Assembly: GCA_913049555.1 (NCBI GenBank)
Contig: CAJWYM010000024.1
Span: 1 to 42,492 of the forward strand
DNA: 42,492 bases
Direction of reading: 5' to 3'
DNA from: an uncultured Opitutia bacterium
GTDB taxonomy: Bacteria > Verrucomicrobiota > Verrucomicrobiia > Opitutales > CAJWYM01
Position 1 is the first letter of the stretch, and the number at the start of each line of letters is the position of its first letter. A model generated the notes under the pieces. It was given only the letters and a program-made list of their open reading frames with translations, did not search any database and was not told the DNA's origin. Position numbers and translations under genes: made by a program. Below are positions 33,586 through 42,302 of the stretch, one piece after another.

Positions 33586-36500
33586 TCAAAGACTGTTTTT
33601 ATTCAGCCATTGAAAATGGGTAATTCTATACTTTCTTCCAAAATTCGAATTTTCATCGGGTTCATATGGGGTTTCACTGGTTTCTAAAGCTTCTGGATAT
33701 CTTTGGATGATGGCTTCGCAATAGGAGGTTGAAACTTGCTTGGTGGTTGGATTTATAGCCTCTCCGCATGTGCGGATTGTAAAAGTATCAGAGCGTGTTG
33801 TAAGCAGGGATCCTAACTTAGCCAACAAATCCCCTTGTTTGAAGTATGCTGGAATGTCTTGAAAAATAGAGCCCATGCCTGCCTCCGCATGAGGAGGGTA
33901 AAAAGGATTGCCCGCTTGTTGAGGCCAATAATAATTATTTCTTTTCGCGGCTGAGGTGTGGAGGTAGTCATGAATATGGAGACCATTTGGATCATCGAAT
34001 TCATGATTGATCCCAGATTGATAAATTGCAGCATCCAAAACTCCTATATAACTTTTATGGTTTGCTGCCTCTTGAAATGTCTTTGGCTTATTAGAGGGAT
34101 CAGGCTTAGCGGTGTCATGAAAACGGTTTACAAATTCAGAAAGGCTCTTAAAAGGACCATAAAGTTTTACCTGTTTTACAATCTCTTTAGCGAGCAATTC
34201 GACCTCAGATGGATTCAGGGTTCTAAATCCAGCAAAAGCCTCGTTGTTTTCAATGTCATCCGTGTATTTAGACCCATACGGATCTATGAGTGGATAAAGA
34301 CTTTCATTGTCAATCGTTTCCCCATTGAAGGAAGTGGATTGAACGTTGTAGATTCCTAAGATATTTTTCCATGCTTCTACAGACGTAGAATTGACATTGA
34401 ATGCTCCGTTTGTAAAGAGATGGGAAGCTATTTTTTGGTAATCATTCAATTCAGTATCTGTGTTTGCAATCCGGTCAATTGGATAGAGTCTTGGATTGTC
34501 GATACCGGTTAGATAATCTTCCTCATCCATGATTGTTGAGAAAAAATAGCGATCCCATAAACTGTCATTTGCGGCATAAGTCCAATCCCCTAATGGGAAA
34601 ATGGCGTTACCCTTTATGTGGCGGTAGGACAATCTAGCACTGGTTATATCAAGCAGTGAATTTGGATCAGCAATGGCAAGATTCACAAAAGGGCTAGGCT
34701 TTGAATTTCCTAGTTGATAATTAGGAGAGGCATAGAGATCAGAAAAGTTACAATGCCTGAGTTGTCCAATGGAGTGAACCACCTCATCTTCGTCTAAAAC
34801 ATGATAGAGGATTGCTCGGTCCGCAGTCGATGGTTTCTCGGAATAACCAATGAATGTTGTTGTGGCGGGTTCGGATCTCTCGACAGCAAAATTTTGGTCA
34901 AAGCTATATTGATAGTTGAAGACAACTCTACCATAAAAGCGAACTTCTCCAAGGGCTTTTATGTAAGCCGACTGGGTATTGTATTCTCTAATAAAAGGAG
35001 CAAAAGAGGCCCTAAGATTATAATTTCCAAAAATCCTACTGGGAGAGCGGCTGCCATGATCACGAGCAGACCATTTAAAATTTATGAATGGCTGGTTGAT
35101 AGTAATTTCAAAACCATAGCATTGGTATAAGGAGTCGTGAATATCAATGAGTTCTGTTGAGGGGGTGGCACCAAGACCTGTATCATCTCTACATTTTAAT
35201 GGATCGAGCTGATACTTTTTCGAATCAATTTCGTTGACAGACGTAATCTGAGCTGGAGTTCCTGGGTTTAGTCGGATGGAGTCCGTTGAATGAAGTTGAG
35301 AGCCGATTTCGGTGTATGGGTTGTCTAAAAAAAAGCGGTATCCTATAAATAAAGTCCCTCCATGGGGTTGCTCTGAATGAATTCGAACCTTATAGTTATT
35401 TACGTTTGCATCGGGTAGGGTAATGACTTCTTCACTGTCCTCAAAAAAACCATAGCCCTCGTAAGCTAGGGGTAACATATCCATTTCTGATGACCTAGCT
35501 TGGTTTTCAGCGAGAGAAAAAACTACCGCTTGACCAGCTTCCAGGCGATCGGATTTAAGTCTCAATCGGACTTCAGTATCGAATGGCTGCATAAGATTTT
35601 TATTTTTGTAGATAAAATAAGGAAAATTGCCCGTGATACGAGGACTCAAGGGTTGCCCACTGCTATCTAAAACTTCGTACTGGTTACGATAATAACTGAT
35701 GTTAGTTCTGAAATTTTCTCGGTTCGAATTTAGAGTCAAAACATAATCTTGAGAAGAAATCGCTACATCGTACGGATTCCAGAGCACAACGGTGGGAACT
35801 TGGAACAATCGGATTTTTAACCCAGTTCCATCATTGACCCAAGTTGGGTAAAAATAAACTTGGAAACGAGCAACGAGAGGAAATACACCATGCTGAACTT
35901 TTTCAGGACGATCATGATAAAAATAGGTCTCTGGAAGATTTGAACTATTGGATTTATGAGGTCTAGGCTCTATTTCGTTTTGGTTGCTTCGCAAATTTAG
36001 ATAAGAGCGAATGAGTTCCCAATCGGGTCCATAACCTTCCCAGAGATCCAGTCCATTTTTATCTGTAAAAATAGGTCCAGATAATGGGGACGATTTCTTG
36101 GATAAACCTTTGCTTAGATCCTTTTTAAGACCCCCGTTTTTAGAATCTGACAGAACTCCGTAGCTGAAAGTGGTGAAATCGTGAAAGTAATCATTCATGA
36201 TTTCTTTTTTTGAGGATATATTTTCTAATTGCTTATAATTTAAAATCTTTTTAGCGAGCTGAGAATAGGCAAGATCACTAGTATCAAAAAGAGATCCTAG
36301 AGGGTCTCCGGCAAGTTCTAGTCCAACCTTAGAGGGGATGGATATGCTTGTTTCCTCTCCATGGCTAAAGTTAGAAGCAACTGCATTGATTTTAGCTTTA
36401 ATGGATTCATCTCCAACCCACCATGCAAAGCGACCCTCGATTTGATTGTCATAATTTAAAATTTCTTGAGCAGGAGCATACACTGCTTTTTTGTTTTCAT

Positions 36501-36936
36501 TTAACTCTGAGGAGGATACCAATTGAATCCTTTCATTTTCCTCAAGCTTATAGGAAGGACTTTTACTTTCATTGTTGGATACGAGCCAATTTACAAGTTC
36601 ACCCTCCGAGTTCCAGACTCCTGTCCAGTGGCAGTTTTCAATCGAATCAATGGAGAAGGTGGAGGGATCTGAGTCTAGTATGTTAGAACTGGTCGTTGTG
36701 ACCATATCGGAGCCGGTGCTTGATTGAACCGATGCGATCGCCTTCTTGAGGGCTAAAATTGCAATTTGTTTGGACTTCTCAATTGTAATTCCTTTAGTAG
36801 CAATTGAATTTTCTTTTTTTGCAATGATTGAAATAGTGAGCATCATCAAAATGACCAGCGATAGAACAATCAGCGAAACCACCAGTGCAAACCCTTTTTT
36901 CTTAAATGAAGATGATTTTTTAAGAGGGATTTTCAA
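33586..36936 (-). CDS. Giant PilX/GspK-like pseudopilin
   Basis: Large exported protein with a prepilin-like start; function unknown. The N-terminus KKKGFALVVSLIVLSLVILMM matches type IV prepilins of the PilX/GspK kind: basic leader, Gly before the cleavage point, then a hydrophobic helix without the usual Glu at +5. About 1,050 mostly beta-rich extracytoplasmic residues follow, with a helix-rich C-terminal 250 residues (LNPSEVELLAKEIVKQVKLYGPFKSLSEFVNRF, partly like a helix-hairpin-helix region). The architecture recalls the Verru_Chthon cassette protein A family of Verrucomicrobiota, but I cannot confirm this by eye. The start is TTG at 36936. No other pilus genes are in the window. Confidence 0.6.
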   Translation of the reverse strand: MKIPLKKSSSFKKKGFALVVSLIVLSLVILMMLTISIIAKKENSIATKGITIEKSKQIAILALKKAIASVQSSTGSDMVTTTSSNILDSDPSTFSIDSIENCHWTGVWNSEGELVNWLVSNNESKSPSYKLEENERIQLVSSSELNENKKAVYAPAQEILNYDNQIEGRFAWWVGDESIKAKINAVASNFSHGEETSISIPSKVGLELAGDPLGSLFDTSDLAYSQLAKKILNYKQLENISSKKEIMNDYFHDFTTFSYGVLSDSKNGGLKKDLSKGLSKKSSPLSGPIFTDKNGLDLWEGYGPDWELIRSYLNLRSNQNEIEPRPHKSNSSNLPETYFYHDRPEKVQHGVFPLVARFQVYFYPTWVNDGTGLKIRLFQVPTVVLWNPYDVAISSQDYVLTLNSNRENFRTNISYYRNQYEVLDSSGQPLSPRITGNFPYFIYKNKNLMQPFDTEVRLRLKSDRLEAGQAVVFSLAENQARSSEMDMLPLAYEGYGFFEDSEEVITLPDANVNNYKVRIHSEQPHGGTLFIGYRFFLDNPYTEIGSQLHSTDSIRLNPGTPAQITSVNEIDSKKYQLDPLKCRDDTGLGATPSTELIDIHDSLYQCYGFEITINQPFINFKWSARDHGSRSPSRIFGNYNLRASFAPFIREYNTQSAYIKALGEVRFYGRVVFNYQYSFDQNFAVERSEPATTTFIGYSEKPSTADRAILYHVLDEDEVVHSIGQLRHCNFSDLYASPNYQLGNSKPSPFVNLAIADPNSLLDITSARLSYRHIKGNAIFPLGDWTYAANDSLWDRYFFSTIMDEEDYLTGIDNPRLYPIDRIANTDTELNDYQKIASHLFTNGAFNVNSTSVEAWKNILGIYNVQSTSFNGETIDNESLYPLIDPYGSKYTDDIENNEAFAGFRTLNPSEVELLAKEIVKQVKLYGPFKSLSEFVNRFHDTAKPDPSNKPKTFQEAANHKSYIGVLDAAIYQSGINHEFDDPNGLHIHDYLHTSAAKRNNYYWPQQAGNPFYPPHAEAGMGSIFQDIPAYFKQGDLLAKLGSLLTTRSDTFTIRTCGEAINPTTKQVSTSYCEAIIQRYPEALETSETPYEPDENSNFGRKYRITHFQWLNKNSL

Positions 36937-37437
36937 TTTGAAATAAATTTTTTAGGGAGTTGAAACATACGAAGGATAAAATGGGTTGTTCTCAATTAGT
37001 TTAATTAATAGAGACTGAAGAACCGAATTTATTTTAAAGCAAAATAAGGAACCTATAAAACGAAGTGAAAGTTTTCCTCAAATTTTTGGATTTTTAGCAA
37101 AGCATCCACTTAAAAGACAATCTATGAAAAGAATTTGCAAGAGCAATTAAATGAGGGTTAAAAAAGCCTAATGAGTTCACGAGAATTGGAAGATTATAAG
37201 GGGAATTGATTGGAGAAATTGGGTGAATAAATACAAATATTAAAAGTGGTATTGATTGGTACGATTACTCTTATTTCTATTCTTTGCAAGTGATATGTGA
37301 GTTCCTCTTTTTAGAGTTATTAAAATCTTGCTCTTTAAAATCGATTGAAGAAAAGTAGTAAAATCTTGCTAAATCATTTTTAAACTTATTAATTATAGGC
37401 GGAACTATTTCTTTAGAGAATACTTAAAATAAAAATT
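36937..37437. other. Divergent gap between pseudopilin and lipoprotein genes
   Basis: About 500 AT-rich bases without a credible gene, RNA or strong hairpin. It should contain the promoters of both divergent genes, but I cannot pick a convincing -35/-10 pair. Confidence 0.4.
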
Positions 37438-38613
37438 ATGATTGATATTAAATTAAGTGTTTTGTTTCTCGTCAGTTCATTTCTCTGGATTTTTCTCGGA
37501 TGTCAACATGCCCCGAGTCCTGAAATCACTCGCGAAAAAAAACCAGAGAATAGATCGATGGCTTTTTCATGGCCATTTTTAAGTCAAGAATCTGTTCAAT
37601 TTAGAGGGGGGATGACTCAAGGGGGGGATATACTTCTTGCCAATAATACAGACCAGCGTTGGCTTGATTTACAAGAGCCGGGCATCAGTGATTTTGAAAA
37701 GGACAGGCGTTCTATATTGAATATGGCGGGTTCTTTCAGAGTGAGTTTTCAATTTATCGAGACTGCTGGATTCGTAGACAATTACTCGCCTCCGCGACCT
37801 TATTTTTCTTGGGGAACGGAGAAAGTTCAAGTTCTGGAGGATCGTGGAGATTTTATTTGTTTGCAACATACACTTGTTATGTTTTTTAAGGATTCCTCTG
37901 GAACAATTCAGGGTCCCATGGTTATGAAGCATTGGAGACAGGATTGGACTTATCAAGATACAGATCTTCACCTTTATGAAGTCCAAAGAAAATGGTCTCG
38001 CAAGAATTTTGAAGAATCGGATGTTCAAGGTAAATGGTCTCAAGCTGTTTTTCAAGTGGATGATTCCCCTCGCTATGAGGTATTAGGAAGATGGAAACAT
38101 GAAAATGGAGTTTCCTTTTGGAAAAGCGATTTTTCTGGTCGTCCTTTGCCTCGAAGAGAATTTTCAGTTCGAAAAGATTACAATTTGCTTGAGGGGGAAC
38201 ATCAAATTACTATTTTACCAACGGGTTGGTTGCATGAGCAAAATAATATGAAGGTAAATGTGATCAACGATCAGTCTTCTACCCAGACTCAATACCTTGC
38301 AAAGGAGACAGGATTCAATCGGTATGAGCGAATTTCAGATCCCTCATTGAGTGCCGCAGACGATTATTGGGAAGCAACCAGTGATTACTGGAAAGATGTA
38401 AGAAAAGCATGGGAAGTTGTGTATGCTGAGAACGATACCTTCATTTTATCGTCCAATTTTGAGGACAGAAAGCTGTATGAATATCATTTTGGACATGCCC
38501 ATGAGATTGAACAATCTGGAACTTACGACCCTGATAAGTATAAAAAGCTGATCGACCAAACCTTAGACAATTTTTTGGATAAAAAGCTCGATAAGGAAAA
38601 AGATTCTTACTGA
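37438..38613 (+). CDS. DUF6607-like lipoprotein
   Basis: Exported lipoprotein of unknown function. The signal peptide ends in a lipobox, FLGC, with Cys at residue 22 as the lipidation site for LspA. The body resembles DUF6607: SFRVSFQFIETAGF, a stretch with FICLQHTLVMFF, MKHWRQDWTYQDTDLHLYE, then GKWSQAVFQVDDSPRYEVLGRW and LPRREFSVRKDYNLLEGEHQI, and GWLHEQNNMKV. The charged Trp-rich motifs are distinctive, but no enzymatic activity has been linked to them to my knowledge. Length 391 is a little above what I expect for the family. It stands alone and converges with gatB. Confidence 0.7.
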   Translation: MIDIKLSVLFLVSSFLWIFLGCQHAPSPEITREKKPENRSMAFSWPFLSQESVQFRGGMTQGGDILLANNTDQRWLDLQEPGISDFEKDRRSILNMAGSFRVSFQFIETAGFVDNYSPPRPYFSWGTEKVQVLEDRGDFICLQHTLVMFFKDSSGTIQGPMVMKHWRQDWTYQDTDLHLYEVQRKWSRKNFEESDVQGKWSQAVFQVDDSPRYEVLGRWKHENGVSFWKSDFSGRPLPRREFSVRKDYNLLEGEHQITILPTGWLHEQNNMKVNVINDQSSTQTQYLAKETGFNRYERISDPSLSAADDYWEATSDYWKDVRKAWEVVYAENDTFILSSNFEDRKLYEYHFGHAHEIEQSGTYDPDKYKKLIDQTLDNFLDKKLDKEKDSY

Positions 38614-39010
38614 TCGAATCTTCATTTTTCAAAACAGGATCTTAGATTCATGTGAATTAAATCCTTGTAGACTTTTATTTTCAAAGGAGCTTTGCTTGCA
38701 ATTTGACTTAAGAGATGAAATCTAAAATGTTTAAACCGAGTAAGTCATTAGAACTTTGATTTCAAGCTCCACAGATTCGGTTGTAATGATTTGTTGTAAA
38801 CTGTTCGGAACCAAAAAGATCTCATACAGGATTCAATAACTCATTTTACACTTATATTTTTTTCTCGAATCTGACATTCTATTGCATCCTCCGAGTTCCA
38901 TCAAAAAAGCGGTTCAATTTTTTTCTTTGTAATTTAAGAGGCTATTTAATGGGATCAGAACTGTGGATTTAAAAGGAATAAGTCATTTAAAAAGAGGATT
39001 TCAGGAATAA
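38614..39010. other. Gap between lipoprotein and gatB genes
   Basis: About 400 AT-rich bases between convergent genes. It contains repeat copy 2 (38864-38897), and no gene or clear terminator. Two convergent transcripts should end here, which makes the lack of a visible hairpin notable. Confidence 0.4.
38864..38897 (+). repeat. 34-bp intergenic repeat, copy 2
   Basis: CTCGAATCT, a 4-nt variable stretch and a 21-bp block centred on CTATTGCATCCTCCGAG. The block is identical to copy 1 at 3642-3675, which lies on the opposite strand. No gene starts downstream and no -10 element is visible, so a promoter role shared with copy 1 is doubtful here. It may be a small RNA, a protein-binding site or the remains of a larger repeat. 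Confidence 0.7.
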
Positions 39011-40465
39011 TCAATCCAACAGTCCTCGCAATATCTGGTCAATGATCTTAGGGTTCGCTTTCCCTTTGGTTGCTTTCATGACTTTGCCTTTAATGGCGTT
39101 GATTGCTTTTTCTTGTCCAGCTTTATATTCCTCGACTGCTTTGGGAGTTTCTTCAATTGCTTTTTTACAAAGTTCTTCAATTTCACCGGAATCGCTTTGT
39201 TGTTCTAATCCTTTTTCTTTCACAATTTGCGAAGCTAGTTTTCCAGTTTTAATGATCTCTGGAAATAAGTCTTTGGCAATTTGATTAGATATTGTACCTG
39301 CCTCACAAATTTTTACCAAGTCCGCAATATGTTCTGGAAGAACTTTTGACTCTTTTATGGAAAGAGATCCAAAATCCCCCGCTTCTGATAAATATCTTAG
39401 AACTTCGTTTGTAATCCAATTGGCAACTGCTTTGGGTTTGTTTTCAATTGCAATCGTATCTTCAAAAAATTGGGACAATTCTCTGTCTGGGGTTAAGACC
39501 GAAGTGATGGTGTAAGGTAAATCCAATTTTTCCATGTAGCGCCTTTGTTTTTCAAAGGGACTTTCTGGAAGGGCCGCTTTGAGTTCTTGAACCCAGGCAT
39601 CCTCAATTTTTACAGGCATGAGGTCTGGGTCAGGGAAATAGCGGTAGTCATGAGCATTTTCCTTAGTCCTCATAGACACTGTAAATCCTCCCTCGGGGTT
39701 CCATCTTCGAGTTTCTTGAGTGATGGTTTCACCTGATTCTAGGGAGTCGATTTGTCTTTGAATCTCATAGGCAACTCCATTTTTTACACCGGAAATGGTA
39801 TTTAAGTTTTTAATTTCGACCTTGGTGCCTAATCTTGATTCGCCTTTTTTTCGAACACTGATATTGGCATCACAACGAAGTTGTCCTTTTTCCATATCAC
39901 AATCAGAAATGTCTGCATTGACTAGGAGATTGCGAAGTGCAGTTAAATAAGCAAAAACTTCCTCTTCATTGTAGAGGTCTGGTTCAGATACAATTTCAAT
40001 CAGAGGGGTTCCTGCTCGATTGTAATCGACAATGCTATCATTTTCATAATGCGTGAGTTTTCCAACGTCTTCTTCAAGGTGGATTCGATTGAGTTGAACT
40101 TTTCTATGATGCCCCATGGTATTTCTGGAAGCTCCAAGCATTTCAATTTCAACCATGCCTCCCACGCATAGAGGTTGGGCAGCTTGTGTGATTTGGTAGT
40201 TCTTTGGGCTGTCAGGATAAAAGTAATTTTTTCTATCCCAGCGGCTTATTTTGGCTATTTCGCAATCTAACAAAAGTCCAGACTGGATTGTTTTTTTGAT
40301 GGCCTCCCTGTTCAATACTGGTAGGGCTCCGGGGAGTGCTAGAACTACTGGATTGGTCAGTGAATTTGGATCGGCTCCATAATAACATGGAGCATCTGTA
40401 AACATTTTACTTTTTGTCTTTAATTGAACATGCACTTCAAGACCGATAACAGCTTCGTATTCCAT
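39011..40465 (-). CDS. gatB: Asp-tRNA(Asn)/Glu-tRNA(Gln) amidotransferase subunit B
   Basis: Binds and phosphorylates the mischarged aminoacyl-tRNA before amidation. The 484-residue protein has the canonical start YEAVIGLEVHVQLKTKSKMF, YPDSPKNYQITQ, the LEEDVGKLTHYE and DYNRAGTPLIEIVSEPD motifs of the kinase cradle, and a C-terminal YqeY-like tRNA-binding tail (GKVMKATKGKANPKIIDQIL). It follows gatA after 8 bp. The ATG at 40465 has no clear Shine-Dalgarno sequence. Confidence 0.98.
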   Translation of the reverse strand: MEYEAVIGLEVHVQLKTKSKMFTDAPCYYGADPNSLTNPVVLALPGALPVLNREAIKKTIQSGLLLDCEIAKISRWDRKNYFYPDSPKNYQITQAAQPLCVGGMVEIEMLGASRNTMGHHRKVQLNRIHLEEDVGKLTHYENDSIVDYNRAGTPLIEIVSEPDLYNEEEVFAYLTALRNLLVNADISDCDMEKGQLRCDANISVRKKGESRLGTKVEIKNLNTISGVKNGVAYEIQRQIDSLESGETITQETRRWNPEGGFTVSMRTKENAHDYRYFPDPDLMPVKIEDAWVQELKAALPESPFEKQRRYMEKLDLPYTITSVLTPDRELSQFFEDTIAIENKPKAVANWITNEVLRYLSEAGDFGSLSIKESKVLPEHIADLVKICEAGTISNQIAKDLFPEIIKTGKLASQIVKEKGLEQQSDSGEIEELCKKAIEETPKAVEEYKAGQEKAINAIKGKVMKATKGKANPKIIDQILRGLLD

Positions 40466-40473
40466 AATAATAT

Positions 40474-41952
40474 TTAATTAAAGGATTCAAGGATGGGTGT
40501 TTTTTTCCAGTAATCATGACCCTGCTCAAATGCATGGGCAATGGAGAGTAAATTGGATTCCTGGTAAGCTTGTCCAATCAACTGAAGACCAATGGGCAAT
40601 CCTGTATTAGAGAATCCACAGGGCAATGAAATTGCAGGAAGACCTGCAAGATTCGTTGAGATTGTAAAGATGTCACTCAAATACATAGAGATAGGATCTT
40701 TTGATTTTTCACCCGATTTAAAAGCAGGCTTTGGAGCCGTTGGGGTTATAATTGCATCCACTTTCTCAAAGGCATTGAGGAAATCTTGTCGAATCAAAGT
40801 TCTAACCTTCTGGGCTTTAAGGTAATAGGCATCATAATAACCAGAGCTGAGAACGTAGGTTCCTAAAATAATTCTTCTCTTCACCTCAGGACCAAAAAAT
40901 TCTCCTCGCGTTTTAAAATATAGATCCACCCCATCTTCGGATTCTTTTGCTCTGGAACTGTAGCGGATACCGTCATATCTGGAAAGATTTGAAGAAGCTT
41001 CTGCCGTGGCAATGATATAATAAACGGGAACGGCAAGATCTGTGTGGGGGAGGGACACATTCACAATTTCGCATCCCATTGATTTGTAAAAATCAACGGC
41101 TTTCATCACAGATTCTTTGACCTCTGAATCTAAGCCCTCTGCAAAATACTCTTTGGCAATTCCAAGTTTCCAAGGACCTTTTTTCTCCCGAAGTTCCTTG
41201 CGGTAATTTGGAACTTCCACTTGCACGGAGGTGGAATCTAGAGGATCGTGACCACTGACAGTTTGTAAGAGCATGGCTGCATCTTCTACGGTTCTAGCAA
41301 ACGGTCCGATTTGGTCTAAAGAGGAGGCGAAGGCGGCCAGTCCATACCTTGAAACCATTCCGTAGGTGGGTTTCATGCCTACAACTCCGCACAGGGAGGC
41401 CGGTTGGCGGATGGAACCCCCAGTATCCGAGCCTAGTGTTAAAGGACTTTCTCCTGCTGCGACCGCCGCAGCACTCCCGCCACTACTACCCCCAGGAACG
41501 CATTCTAAATTCCAAGGATTGCAAGTTTGATCAAAGGCCGAATTCTCAGTTGAAGAGCCCATTGCAAATTCGTCTAAGTTCAATCGACCCCATACAACGG
41601 CCCCAGCCTCTTTGAGTTTGCGAGTGCTGGTGGCATCATAGGGTGAGATGTAATCTTTTAGCATTTTACTAGATGCTGAAAGGGGTTGTCCTTTGTGAGA
41701 GATCACATCCTTAAGGGCGATGGGTATACCGTCTAAATCACTCAATGGTTCTCCCTTTTCTCTTCTTGCATCACTTGCAGAAGCCTGTTCTAAAGCATCC
41801 TTTTCATCGAAGGAAAGAAAGGCATGCACCTGATTGTCTACGGCTTTTGTCCGATTGATAACGGCTTGAGTGATTTGAACGGAAGTCAGCTTTTTTTCAG
41901 AGAGTAGGTCGCTCAGTTCTGCTGCAGTTTTATAAAAAATTTCTTCAGACAT
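40474..41952 (-). CDS. gatA: Asp-tRNA(Asn)/Glu-tRNA(Gln) amidotransferase subunit A
   Basis: Amidase-signature enzyme that hydrolyses glutamine and channels ammonia to GatB. The Ser-cisSer-Lys triad is visible: Lys in GIPIALKDVIS, the first Ser in PGGSSGGSAAAVAAG and the nucleophile Ser in GSDTGGSIRQPASLCG. Further motifs are GRLNLDEFAMGSSTENSA and the C-terminal PCGFSNTGLPIGLQLIGQ. The 492 residues are typical. It is the middle gene of gatC-gatA-gatB, 4 bp after gatC. Confidence 0.98.
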   Translation of the reverse strand: MSEEIFYKTAAELSDLLSEKKLTSVQITQAVINRTKAVDNQVHAFLSFDEKDALEQASASDARREKGEPLSDLDGIPIALKDVISHKGQPLSASSKMLKDYISPYDATSTRKLKEAGAVVWGRLNLDEFAMGSSTENSAFDQTCNPWNLECVPGGSSGGSAAAVAAGESPLTLGSDTGGSIRQPASLCGVVGMKPTYGMVSRYGLAAFASSLDQIGPFARTVEDAAMLLQTVSGHDPLDSTSVQVEVPNYRKELREKKGPWKLGIAKEYFAEGLDSEVKESVMKAVDFYKSMGCEIVNVSLPHTDLAVPVYYIIATAEASSNLSRYDGIRYSSRAKESEDGVDLYFKTRGEFFGPEVKRRIILGTYVLSSGYYDAYYLKAQKVRTLIRQDFLNAFEKVDAIITPTAPKPAFKSGEKSKDPISMYLSDIFTISTNLAGLPAISLPCGFSNTGLPIGLQLIGQAYQESNLLSIAHAFEQGHDYWKKTPILESFN

Positions 41953-41956
41953 CTTA

Positions 41957-42247
41957 TTATTCTACAACTTTTGGAACGATGATTTGATCTTGTCTTTCAG
42001 CAGGAGCATTTCGGAGTGCATTTTCTACATTTAATGGCTCCCCAGATCTATCCTCTCTCCATACATTGAAGTGGGGAAATGCATGTGCCATTGGTTCAAC
42101 ACCCTCAACGTCCACTTCGTTGAGTTTTTTAAAATAGTGCAAGACATCTCCCAGTTGTGAGGAAAATTCTTTCTTCTCTTCATTAGTTAATTCGATGCGA
42201 GCTAAGTTCGCAACGTAATCGATATCAATTTTAGATGGATCACTCAT
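41957..42247 (-). CDS. gatC: Asp-tRNA(Asn)/Glu-tRNA(Gln) amidotransferase subunit C
   Basis: Small subunit that wraps around and stabilises the GatA-GatB interface. The 96-residue protein matches the family closely: VANLARIELTNEEKKEFSSQL, then FKKLNEVDVEGVEPMAHAF, then the conserved RNAPAERQDQIIVPKVVE ending. It is the first gene of the gatCAB unit. The presence of GatCAB implies that Gln-tRNA or Asn-tRNA, or both, are made by transamidation in this organism. Confidence 0.97.
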   Translation of the reverse strand: MSDPSKIDIDYVANLARIELTNEEKKEFSSQLGDVLHYFKKLNEVDVEGVEPMAHAFPHFNVWREDRSGEPLNVENALRNAPAERQDQIIVPKVVE

Positions 42248-42272
42248 AATTTAGGATTTTACAAAAAGTTAA

Positions 42273-42302
42273 ACTATAGAAATGAGGATGAATCACAAAC
42301 AA
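42273..42302 (-). promoter_or_regulatory. Candidate gatCAB promoter
   Basis: On the minus strand TTGTTT (42297-42302), an 18-bp spacer and TATAGT (42273-42278) form a weak -35 and a strong -10. It would give a leader of about 20 nt before the gatC ATG at 42247. The remaining bases to the window end hold nothing I can name. Confidence 0.45.

Noticed and set aside
33502-33687. A 61-codon plus-strand frame starting with TTG after lspA
   Set aside because: It runs 100 bp into the opposite-strand pseudopilin gene, lacks a ribosome-binding site and has no domain-like pattern.
33958-34359. A 133-codon plus-strand frame inside the pseudopilin gene
   Set aside because: It is antisense to a long coherent reading frame, has no ribosome-binding site and no recognisable motif.
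36601-36620. A possible third copy of the intergenic repeat (CCCTCCGAGTTCCA) inside the pseudopilin gene
   Set aside because: Only about 14 bp match and they are explained by codons of the gene; the GAATCT part is missing.
37669-38055. A 128-codon minus-strand frame opposite the lipoprotein gene
   Set aside because: The plus-strand lipoprotein has a signal peptide and conserved motifs; the opposite frame has none.
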